Assembly (NCBI GenBank): GCA_964291635.2
Contig: OZ219894.1
Location: 1-64,000 of the forward strand
Source of the DNA: JAPPHA01 sp964291635
GTDB taxonomy: Bacteria; Pseudomonadota; Alphaproteobacteria; Rhodobacterales; Rhodobacteraceae
DNA length: 64,000 nt
Direction: 5' to 3'
Positions 55,398 to 62,972 of this stretch are shown here, one piece after another; position 1 is the first letter of the stretch, and every line of letters begins with the position of its first letter. The notes below the pieces were generated by a model that was not told the origin of the DNA, did no database searches, and saw nothing but the letters and a program-made list of their open reading frames with translations. The position numbers were made by a program, and so were the translations under genes.

Positions 55398-56686
55398 CCA
55401 CCGGCATCGTCATTGCGTCGCCAGCATCAGGTGCAGGCAAGACGACGATCATGCTTGGCCTCCTGCGCGCCATGAAGAATCGCGGGGCCCGGGTTCGGCC
55501 TGCCAAGAGCGGCCCTGACTACATCGACCCGGGTTACCATCATTCCGCAGCCGGGACCCATTGCGTAAATCTCGACGCCTGGGCCATGCCTCCGGAGAGA
55601 TTGCTCCGTCTCGCCGCCAACGAGGGCATGCTGTTGGTCGAGGGAGCGATGGGGCTTTTCGACGGAGCCCCGCCGAACGGGAAAGGATCGACCGCTGACC
55701 TGGCGGCTACGCTTGGTCTGCCCGTCATTCTCGTCATCGATGCATCGGGGCAATCCCAGTCCGTCGCAGCCGTCTACAGGGGGTTTTCGACACACCGCAA
55801 TGACGTCAACGTTGCGGGCGTCATTCTCAACCGTGTTACGGGAATCCGGCACGAGCGTCTTGTCAGGAATGCTCTCGAAAGGGCCGGAGCGGTCGTATTC
55901 GGGGCCGTGCACAGGGATGAGCGCATTGGACTGGCTTCCCGTCACCTCGGTCTCAAGCAGGCAATGGAACATGCCGGCCTCGAAGACCTGATCGAGGAAA
56001 TTGCAACGGCCATGGAAAGCCGGGTGGACATCCCTGCAGTCATCGCGGCCGCGGGTCCGATCACCGGGTTGGAACCCGGTTCGTGCGTTCAGTACGGAAT
56101 CTCTCCGCCGGCACAGCGAATCGCAGTGGCGTCCGATGTGGCATTCGGATTCACCTATCCTCATCTCCTCGCAGACTGGCGACGAACCGGCGCCGAAATC
56201 CTGCCGTTTTCGCCCCTTCGCGACGAGGCGCCCAGCGCATCAGCCGAACTCGTCATTCTTCCTGGCGGCTTTCCGGAGCTTCACGCCGGACGCCTGGCCA
56301 CGGCGTCGAAATTCCGCCGAGGCGTCTGCGCCGCCAAGGCGGTTTATGGCGAATGCGGCGGCTACATGGTGATGGGCGACGGGCTCGTCGACGCGGAAGG
56401 GCAGCGCCACGCCATGCTCGGTCTTCTCAGGCTCGAGACGAGCTTCGCGGAACGGAAGCTGCACCTGGGCTATCGGCGGTTGACCGCGCTCCGCGGCCCG
56501 TTCGAGGGCTCGTTTACCGGTCACGAGTTCCACTACACGACAACGCTCAAGGCACGCGGCAAACCGGTGTTTCAGGTACAGGACGCCGAAGGTGTTGAAC
56601 TTCCTCCGGCCGGGCTGGCGAACGGCGTGGCATCCGGGAGCTTCGTTCATCTCATTGACCGCTCAAGTCCGGAAACACCGCAATGA
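55394..56686 (+). CDS. cobB: Cobyrinate a,c-diamide synthase
   Basis: Glutamine- and ATP-dependent amidation of (hydrogeno)byrinate, 430 aa. N-terminal P-loop GIVIASPASGAGKTTIMLGLL; SGPDYIDPGYH and DAWAMPPERL typical of CobB/CbiA; C-terminal glutamine amidotransferase with LVILPGGFPELHAGRL and nucleophile in CAAKAVYGECGGYMVMGDGL. Overlaps cobA. No further cob genes follow; 736 bp of empty DNA does. Confidence 0.94.
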   Translation: MTTGIVIASPASGAGKTTIMLGLLRAMKNRGARVRPAKSGPDYIDPGYHHSAAGTHCVNLDAWAMPPERLLRLAANEGMLLVEGAMGLFDGAPPNGKGSTADLAATLGLPVILVIDASGQSQSVAAVYRGFSTHRNDVNVAGVILNRVTGIRHERLVRNALERAGAVVFGAVHRDERIGLASRHLGLKQAMEHAGLEDLIEEIATAMESRVDIPAVIAAAGPITGLEPGSCVQYGISPPAQRIAVASDVAFGFTYPHLLADWRRTGAEILPFSPLRDEAPSASAELVILPGGFPELHAGRLATASKFRRGVCAAKAVYGECGGYMVMGDGLVDAEGQRHAMLGLLRLETSFAERKLHLGYRRLTALRGPFEGSFTGHEFHYTTTLKARGKPVFQVQDAEGVELPPAGLANGVASGSFVHLIDRSSPETPQ

Positions 56687-57422
56687 CCTTTTTCCGGATG
56701 AAGGTGACTTCGGTGGGAACGGATTCGTTTGGCAAGCATAGGGTGAATCGATTAGCCCAAATCTGACCCGGGCAATCGAGATGCAGAGAGAGCTGAAAAT
56801 TCGGCCTATGCTTGCCGAATGACGGGAGGGCGCGTGTTGCACTTTCGCTGGTAATCGCCGACGTTGATATCGTCATTGACGGGAATACCCTTGCAAGTCG
56901 GAACGCCAAGAATAGAAATTTTGGCTGCAAACGACGGATTCTCTGCTCGACCGTTCTCAGTTTGGCGAGAGCGTACAGACCCTGTTAGGGTGCACCTGAT
57001 AAAAGGATACCACATCCACACCATCAAACGCCCGCCGATCTCTATTTTCCGCCGCGACATCTCGATCGGGTCAAATCCGCTTTTCTTCAAGAAAGGCAGG
57101 CCCAAGAGGAACAAACGGTTCGGGGAGTAACTTGTACACGACGGGTGGAAGTCTCACTCAGTCACTCGGCCCATTTGGCTTGAGCATCATCTTGTCGACT
57201 GCGCCGCCTGGTGGTGTTGAACTGACACGTGGTTCGCGAGGAAGGGGGTCATGCGTGGAGGGGGAGCGCCGTCGATATCAAGGCGCGTGGCTACAGCCTC
57301 GACACTCAGGCTCCTTGTGTTGGAGACGTGGACTAAAACGACTCGGAAGCTATTTCGGCGAAACCGCATAACGCCAAGGCGCTGCTGCGGTGCGTCAAGA
57401 ATCAGTGCCGTTTGGAGCCGAA
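56687..57422. other. Gene-free stretch between cobB and RIT locus
   Basis: 736 bp. Frames on both strands are short; none has a family match. Position and loss of coding signal suggest degraded accessory DNA before the toxin-antitoxin locus. Confidence 0.4.
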
Positions 57423-57497
57423 ATGGGAGGCTTGGCCGTGCACGCCGCAATCGCTGACAAGCGAGAAGAACTGGTTGAACTCTGCAAGCGCTCTTGA
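57423..57497 (+). pseudogene. mntA: MntA antitoxin, 5' fragment
   Basis: Reads MGGLAVHAAIADKREELVEL and then CKRS before TGA at 57495. GTG 57438 (VHAAIADKREE) is the family-like start; MntA proteins typically begin MHPAIAxKRxELxxLCRRY-like. Homology ends at codon CGC 57489-57491. The rest of the gene, beginning YHVARLEVFGSAARG, is found at 61561-61818, on the other side of the RIT element. The separated parts together make a normal MntA of about 107 residues. Confidence 0.8.
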
Positions 57498-57788
57498 GTA
57501 AAAAAACTCTATCTCATTGATTCCACGAAGTTTCACAGATTCCCGGTTTTGACTGCCCCGACCACCTGGCAGACGGGTTTTCCGGCGCGCCAGCCGGACT
57601 TCTAGACCGCCTGGCTCACACCTCAACTCGGCACAGGCGAACAGGAATTTTGCGTTCTCGACAGGGCCCGCGCCGTGCGCTGGTTGGGGCTCTTGTACGG
57701 GTGATTGAGCACGCTATTGCCCTGCGGACTTCGACTGCCCCGACCGGCCGACAGATCACAACTTCGAAACCGCCGCCGAAAGCACCAT
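57498..57788. other. Extra flank left of RIT element
   Basis: 291 bp between the end of mntA homology and the left inverted repeat. No gene. A GACTGCCCCGACC string occurs twice (about 57552 and 57747). A GC-rich segment at 57657-57690 resembles the right flank at 61529-61558. This suggests an earlier insertion or rearrangement before or with the RIT element. Confidence 0.45.
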
Positions 57789-57880
57789 TTTACTTAATGG
57801 GAACCAAAAGGTTATGGGAACCGTGAATCCGAAATGTCTGTCATGACACGCCTTTTCCTCTGATCCGATTCACATAAAAA
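57789..57880 (+). repeat. RIT left inverted repeat
   Basis: 92 bp matching the reverse complement of 61407-61498 with five mismatches. It holds two copies of ATGGGAACC separated by AAAAGGTT, followed by a TGTCATGACA dyad, probably the recombinase binding sites. The outer end is TTTACTTAATGGG. Confidence 0.93.
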
Positions 57881-57889
57881 TATGCTCTA

Positions 57890-57917
57890 CTCCTGTCGGT
57901 TTTGACACTGACAGGAG
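57890..57917 (+). promoter_or_regulatory. Hairpin occluding the ritA ribosome-binding site
   Basis: CTCCTGTC (57890-57897) pairs perfectly with GACAGGAG (57910-57917). The latter contains the AGGAG Shine-Dalgarno eight bases before ATG 57925. Translation of the first recombinase would be damped by this stem. Confidence 0.55.
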
Positions 57918-57924
57918 AGAGATC

Positions 57925-59487
57925 ATGCCTTCGAAACAGTTCGGTCCGCCACTCTCCGATGTGGTTCCGGAACGGGATTCCCGTGTTGTCCGGTGCTATA
58001 CGGAGCACCTGAAAGGCCTTGGTCTTTCAGACAGGATGACCGGCGAATTGACCGGTACGGCCAGGCACGTCGCGGTCTGGCTGGCGCTCAACGGTGCGGG
58101 TCTCGACAAGTTCGACATCCGCCTCGTGGACCGCTTCATGCGCCATGAATGCCACTGCCCAGGTTGGCCCCGGAGCGGCAGGAAGCCCGGGCAACACTGC
58201 AGGCGATTTGCACTCAGGTTCCTCCGGTACCTGCTCGAGACCGGGTGGGCAGATGTGCCTCCGGAGATCGAGGCCGGCGGACATCTCGCGACACGGTTCC
58301 GGGACTCCCTGAAAGAGCAGGGATACGCAAGCTCGGTGATCATACAGAGCGGGACCCTGTGCCGTCACTTCATCGTCTGGCTCTACCTGTCGGACATTCC
58401 CCTGGCGGAAGCCGATGAACGCGTTCAGCGTCGCTTTCTTGCCCACGACTGCGCCTGTGTTCATCCGGGGTTCCTCGACAGGCCCACCGGGTTCACCGGT
58501 TCCGCCACTTCCGGATCAACGCTCCGGCATTTTGCCGCGTTCCTGGTGGACACGAACGTCATCCCGGCACCGAAGGTCCCGCAGCGCCACGCGGAACACG
58601 GCGAACATCTCGATGTATTCCTGCACTGGCTTCGACAGCACCGCGGCCTCAGGGACACGTCCATCAAACGATACGAACAGCACATTCGCGCGCTGCTTCC
58701 GGCTCTTGGTGACGACCCGGGGACGTATGATGCCGCCCGGGTCCGGAACACGATCCTGGGCCGTCTCGAAACCGCCTCTCGGGGAGAGGTCGGAGGCGAG
58801 GCGAGTGCATTCCGGATGTACCTGCGCTTCCTCGGGTCGAACGGCCTCTGCCGCCCGGAACTCGTCCACGCGGTCCCGACGATCCCGAAACTCAGGGGCG
58901 AGAGCCTGCCCCGGCATGTTGGGCAGGACGATATCGAACACATGATCGCGACCTGCGACGTGACGACGCCGATGGGGATGCGCGACCGGGCAGCCCTGCT
59001 GCTGCTCGCCCGGCTTGCGTTGCGGGCAAGCGACGTCGCCGGATTGAATCTCGACGATATCGACTGGGACAGGGCCGTCATCCGGGTCAGCGGCAAGTCG
59101 CGGCGGGAGGCGGAACTGCCGCTGCCGCAGGATGTGGGCGACGCGCTGCGGGACTACATCCTGGAGGCCCGGCCACGCAACGGTGAGTGGAAGGTGTTTC
59201 TGTGCAGTAGGGCGCCATACCGGCCCTTGTCGAATAACAGCATCAGAACCTCCATCGTCGGCCGTGCGATCAAGCGGGCCGGGATCCGGGGCGTCGGCCC
59301 GACATCCTCACACCTGTTCAGGCGCTCGGCGGCGACCAACCTTCTGCGCGATGGCGCCCCCCTGGAAGCCATCGGCACCTTGCTCAGGCACAGCTCTCCC
59401 GACACCACCGCGATCTATGCCCGCGTCGATGTCCGGATGCTCCGTGAACTGGTGCAGCCCTGGCCCTTCGAGGGAGACGTCCGATGA
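57925..59487 (+). CDS. RIT tyrosine recombinase A
   Basis: First and largest recombinase of the trio, 520 aa. A long N-terminal region includes a Cys/His-rich stretch (HECHCPGW at ~72 and HDCACVHP at ~173). The C-terminal catalytic domain has the first Arg in LALRASDVAGL, Lys in VSGKSRRE, the H-x-x-R box in SSHLFRRSAATN, LLRHSSPDTT and the Tyr in TAIYARVD. All catalytic residues look intact. The stop overlaps the next start by ATGA. Confidence 0.93.
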   Translation: MPSKQFGPPLSDVVPERDSRVVRCYTEHLKGLGLSDRMTGELTGTARHVAVWLALNGAGLDKFDIRLVDRFMRHECHCPGWPRSGRKPGQHCRRFALRFLRYLLETGWADVPPEIEAGGHLATRFRDSLKEQGYASSVIIQSGTLCRHFIVWLYLSDIPLAEADERVQRRFLAHDCACVHPGFLDRPTGFTGSATSGSTLRHFAAFLVDTNVIPAPKVPQRHAEHGEHLDVFLHWLRQHRGLRDTSIKRYEQHIRALLPALGDDPGTYDAARVRNTILGRLETASRGEVGGEASAFRMYLRFLGSNGLCRPELVHAVPTIPKLRGESLPRHVGQDDIEHMIATCDVTTPMGMRDRAALLLLARLALRASDVAGLNLDDIDWDRAVIRVSGKSRREAELPLPQDVGDALRDYILEARPRNGEWKVFLCSRAPYRPLSNNSIRTSIVGRAIKRAGIRGVGPTSSHLFRRSAATNLLRDGAPLEAIGTLLRHSSPDTTAIYARVDVRMLRELVQPWPFEGDVR

Positions 59488-60410
59488 CCATGACGGATCA
59501 CGCGAAGGATTACGTCGCAAGCAGGAAAGCGCTGGGCCTGTCGTTCAGGGAACAGGAGCGGGTCCTGATGCGTTACGCCGAACATGCCGACGCCGGGGGC
59601 GACGAATTCGTGCGTATAAACAGTGTCCTGGACTGGGCCCGTACGGCAACATCGGTCGGCGAGGCACAAAGGAGATTGCACTTCGTCCGCGCCATGGCCG
59701 TCTTCCTCCATGTCGAAGATGACCGTCACGAGGTGCCCCCCCGGGACGCTCTCGGCAAGTCGAAACGGATCCGCCCACCGCCGCGCATTCCGTCGCCGGA
59801 GGAGATCCGGAAGATCATGGCGGAGGCGCTGTCCCTGCCGCCGGCAGGGTCGCTCACCCCGCTGACCTTCCACACCATCATCGGTCTCATCGCATGCACC
59901 GGGCTGAGACGCTCGGAAGCAACCGGCCTGCTGCTGGGCGACCTCGGACCGGACGGGTTCCTGGTCAGGAATACCAAGAACCGCAGGGACCGCCTTGTCC
60001 CCCTGCACGAAAGTGCCCGCCGTGCCCTCGACGACTACCTCGTGGTGCGGAAACGGCAGGGCGGGCACTGCGAGCACCTGTTCGTGCTCGCATCCGGCCG
60101 GCCGGTGAACCCGGGTTATCTGACCGACACCTTCATCCTGCTTGCTCGCAAGGCAGGGGTTCGCGGCAAAGCCGGAGAACCCGGCCCCAGGCTTCACGAC
60201 CTGAGGCACGGATTCGCCGTCGCCGCACTGCAAGGCTCCATCTCTTCCAGCCGGAAGGATGTCGGCCGACACATGCTCGCGCTCTCGACCTATCTCGGAC
60301 ACACGCGAGTTGTGGATACGTACTGGTACCTCGAGGCGACACCCGTCCTCATGCGTCAGGTGTCGGTGGCGACCGAGAAACTGCTCATGACAGAAAAGGA
60401 AAAGACATGA
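59484..60410 (+). CDS. RIT tyrosine recombinase B
   Basis: Second recombinase, 308 aa. SAM-like core-binding domain up to ~105, then catalytic Arg in CTGLRRSEATGLLLGDL, Lys in NTKNRRDRLVPL, HDLRHGFAVAAL, YLGHTRVVDTYWYLE with the Tyr nucleophile. Coupled on both sides by ATGA overlaps. Integrates only as part of the trio, as known for RIT elements. Confidence 0.93.
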   Translation: MTMTDHAKDYVASRKALGLSFREQERVLMRYAEHADAGGDEFVRINSVLDWARTATSVGEAQRRLHFVRAMAVFLHVEDDRHEVPPRDALGKSKRIRPPPRIPSPEEIRKIMAEALSLPPAGSLTPLTFHTIIGLIACTGLRRSEATGLLLGDLGPDGFLVRNTKNRRDRLVPLHESARRALDDYLVVRKRQGGHCEHLFVLASGRPVNPGYLTDTFILLARKAGVRGKAGEPGPRLHDLRHGFAVAALQGSISSSRKDVGRHMLALSTYLGHTRVVDTYWYLEATPVLMRQVSVATEKLLMTEKEKT

Positions 60411-61399
60411 CTAATCTCGCACCCCCTTTAACCACCTTCCTGCAGGAGTATCTCCCCCGTGACCGGGGAGCCAGCCGGCACACCATCGTCGGCTACACCA
60501 CGAGCTTCAGGCTGCTCGCGGTCTTCGCCGCGGACAGGCACGGCATCCGTCCCTGCGCGCTCGAGGTCGGCCATCTCGATGTCGACACCATCCTCGCCTT
60601 CCTCGACCATCTCGAGGCCGAACGAGGCAACAGTGTCAATACCCGCAACACACGTTTGGCCGCGGTCAAATCCTTCTTCCGTTTCCTCGAGTTCCGGTAC
60701 CCGGATCATCTCGAACTGGCGGCACGGGTGCATGCGATCCCGCAGAAGAAGGGCGATGTTCCCGCGCTCGACTATCTCGACCGGGACGAAGTGGATGCGC
60801 TGCTCAAGGCGCCGGATACCACCACCAAATCCGGAACCCGGGACCAGGCGATGTTGTGCCTTGCCTACAATGCCGGGCTCCGGGTCTCCGAACTGGTCGG
60901 CCTCGGCCTCGACGATGTCAGGATGCCGCAGCTCGACGAGATCCGGGTCATGGGCAAGGGACGACGGGCCCGCGTCCTGCCGCTGTGGAAGGAAACGGGA
61001 CGCGCGCTCGGAGCGTGGCTCTCCATCCGTCCCGAAGTTCCCGACCGCCACCTGTTCCTGAATGCGATGGGACGGGGGATGACCCGGCGCGGCTTCGCCA
61101 AGCGGCTCGAGCTGCACGTCACGACGGCAGCGCAGACCCAACCGTCGATCGCACGCCGGAAGGTAACGCCCCATGTGCTGAGGCACGTATGCGCCTTGAT
61201 GATTCTCGAGGCGACCGGTGACATCCGCAAGGTCTCTCTGTGGCTGGGGCACCAGAGCCTCCAGACCACGGAGATTTACCTTCGTACCGATCCTGCCGAA
61301 AAGCTGGACATGCTCTCGGAGTGGCGTTCCCCGGGTCTCGGCAAGGGACGGTTCAAGGGCGTGAAGGATGAGCTGTTGGCGATGCTTTCGAACGTCTGA
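60407..61399 (+). CDS. RIT tyrosine recombinase C
   Basis: Third recombinase, 330 aa, XerC/D-like: N-terminal core-binding domain with FLQEYLPRDRGASRHTI and NTRLAAVKSFFRFLE; catalytic Arg in YNAGLRVSELVGLGLDD, Lys in MGKGRRARVLPL, TPHVLRHVCALMIL, LGHQSLQTTEIYLRTD with the Tyr. Intact. Ends 7 bp before the right inverted repeat. ATG 60407. Confidence 0.93.
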   Translation: MTNLAPPLTTFLQEYLPRDRGASRHTIVGYTTSFRLLAVFAADRHGIRPCALEVGHLDVDTILAFLDHLEAERGNSVNTRNTRLAAVKSFFRFLEFRYPDHLELAARVHAIPQKKGDVPALDYLDRDEVDALLKAPDTTTKSGTRDQAMLCLAYNAGLRVSELVGLGLDDVRMPQLDEIRVMGKGRRARVLPLWKETGRALGAWLSIRPEVPDRHLFLNAMGRGMTRRGFAKRLELHVTTAAQTQPSIARRKVTPHVLRHVCALMILEATGDIRKVSLWLGHQSLQTTEIYLRTDPAEKLDMLSEWRSPGLGKGRFKGVKDELLAMLSNV

Positions 61400-61406
61400 G
61401 CTTGAT

Positions 61407-61498
61407 TTTTTATGGGAACCGGATCAGCGAAAAAGGCGTGTCATGACAGACACTTCGGATTCACGGTTCCCATAACCTTTTGGTTCCCATTAAGTAAA
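61407..61498 (-). repeat. RIT right inverted repeat
   Basis: Mirror of 57789-57880 with five mismatches in 92 bp. Its outer end AAGTAAA forms part of the 34-bp palindrome that continues into flanking DNA. Confidence 0.93.
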
Positions 61499-61525
61499 TA
61501 ATCGAAACGTTTCGATTATTTACTT
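61492..61525. repeat. 34-bp perfect palindrome at RIT right edge
   Basis: 61492-61508 is the exact reverse complement of 61509-61525, centred on AACG/TT. It spans the outer 7 bp of the right repeat, a 20-bp palindromic spacer, and a second TTTACTT identical to the start of the left repeat. It may be a leftover circle junction or a tandem-insertion scar. Confidence 0.85.
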
Positions 61526-61560
61526 GCGCGACAGGGCCGCCGCCGCGCGGGGGTGGGTGC

Positions 61561-61818
61561 TACCATGTAGCCCGGCTCGAAGTATTCGGCTCGGCGGCAC
61601 GGGGAGGGGATTTTGATCCTGATCACAGCGACGCCGACTTTCTGGTTGAGTTCGATCTCGGAAGCGCTCCAGCAACTCTCAACTGGTATTTTGAATTCCG
61701 GGACGCTTTGCGACATGCACTCGGACGGCCCGTAGACCTGGTTGAAACCCAAGCGATCCGTAACCCGTATCTGCGTGCAGCCATAAACCAGTCGTGCGAA
61801 CTCGTCTATGCATCGTGA
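61561..61818 (+). pseudogene. mntA: MntA antitoxin, 3' fragment
   Basis: From TAC 61561 the frame reads YHVARLEVFGSAARGGDFDP, then HSDADFLVEF, LRHALGRPVDLVE, and ends NPYLRAAIN...CELVYAS at TGA 61816-61818. It contains the GS...DxD nucleotidyltransferase active site. It lacks the N-terminal ~20 residues and has no start or ribosome site. Stop overlaps the hepT ATG (61808), the normal mntA-hepT coupling. MntA AMPylates HepT to silence it; here the antitoxin gene is interrupted. Confidence 0.85.
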
Positions 61819-62164
61819 CCCTCGCGTATTGCTGGCCGATGTAGAACAGGCCAGCACAGATATCGCGCTCTTCACCGAAGGCCTGACTCGTGAAGCCTAC
61901 CTTCGGGACATGTTGATCCAGGCGGCGGTCGAACGCAAGTTCGAGATCATCGGCGAGGCACTGAATCGCCTGCATAGGGACCATTCAGAGATCGCCCGGA
62001 GAATTCCCCGACTGCGGCAGGTCGTGGACTTCCGCAATCTCTTGATCGATGGCTACGATCGAGTGATCCCGGAACGCGTATGGTCCTACACACGACACGA
62101 TCTGCCCGAACTCCGCCTTGTCGTACAAGCGTTGCTCTTCGAACTGAATCCGTCGGATGTATGA
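61808..62164 (+). CDS. hepT: HepT-type HEPN ribonuclease toxin, catalytic His lost
   Basis: 118-aa DUF86/HEPN protein, toxin of the MntA/HepT system. Helices LLADVEQASTDIALFTEGL and DMLIQAAVERKFEIIGEALN match the family. The R-x4-H-x-Y motif reads FRNLLIDGYDRV: Arg and Tyr are kept, but the His is Asp (GAT at about 62047). That His is needed for RNase activity in HEPN toxins, so this copy is probably inactive. Full length, with an ATG coupled to mntA. It follows the 3' mntA fragment, with no promoter obvious. Confidence 0.88.
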   Translation: MHRDPRVLLADVEQASTDIALFTEGLTREAYLRDMLIQAAVERKFEIIGEALNRLHRDHSEIARRIPRLRQVVDFRNLLIDGYDRVIPERVWSYTRHDLPELRLVVQALLFELNPSDV

Positions 62165-62972
62165 ACGGAAACGCCTGTTCGCCTATTTCGACTGAGTGGC
62201 CAACGGCACAAAGTGCCGTCGTCCGATTGGGCCGTCAAGCAAGAACCAAATAAAAGGGGCCTGGAAACTGGAGATACAGAATTCAATCGAATAGGAGCGG
62301 CCAGACCTCGCACAGCCCCACCGTACATTAATCACCTCGCCAGGCAGCCTCCATTTTGCTGAGTTGCCACAGCTGTGGGTACACCGTTCAAGAATGTCAC
62401 GACTGCTCCCGGAACGGAACGATGAAGTCGTCCATCCTGCTTATTACGTTCCCTCTCCGTCAGATCATGGCACCGCATTGACTCGATGATCCGGTTTTGT
62501 GAACACCCCGTTTCGCAATGCTCAAGGAATCGCAGTGGGTTTCCTTGAGTAAGTTGTTGCGGTCCACCCGAACCGCGCCCTCCCTGGCCGTCTTCACCGT
62601 CACACCGTCCGGAAGACAACCTGGCGAAAAAACTTCCTTTCGGGCGCCGAACAGGGAAACACCGATGTCGGTTCATTCGCATGAGAAGGCACGATGTGTC
62701 ACCGAGTGTCACCGAGTTCACTCCTTCCTCTCGCTCAGCATCAAGGGGATGGGCGCTTGCGCAGAGTCAACGAACACTCCCCTCCTGCCGTCGCGCTGAT
62801 GGCCGTTTTTTCGGCAACGCAAGGGAAACCGTCCCGAGCCAAACCGGAAGCAGATCCGTACTTGGACCAGAGCGACGGATCCGCCTGAACGAGAATTTCC
62901 GAGCTTGGGGAATCGTCGGGAACCCTGTCAACGCACTTGCTTTCCCGATGCCAGAAACTACATCTGCGCCGC
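62165..62972. other. Gene-free stretch before MFS gene
   Basis: 808 bp with no gene recognised. It opens with the hairpin at 62203-62219. A tandem TGTCACCGAG lies at about 62697-62716. The promoter of the MFS gene should lie near its end. Confidence 0.4.
62203..62219 (+). terminator. Hairpin downstream of hepT
   Basis: ACGGCAC (62203-62209), loop AAA, GTGCCGT (62213-62219): a 7-bp perfect stem 38 nt past the hepT stop. No U-run, so termination is only suggested. Confidence 0.4.

Larger units (their letters stand above)
57789..61498 (+). mobile_element. RIT (recombinases in trio) element
   Basis: Complete element of 3.7 kb: 92-bp inverted repeats at 57789-57880 and 61407-61498 enclosing three tandem tyrosine recombinase genes in one direction, with ATGA overlaps. 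This organisation is that of RIT elements. No cargo gene is present. The flanking DNA is an MntA/HepT operon, with mntA parts on both sides. No target-site duplication was recognised. Confidence 0.92.

Noticed and set aside
62692..62716. Tandem TGTCACCGAG as a repeat array
   Set aside because: Only two copies of ten bases; too little to be meaningful.
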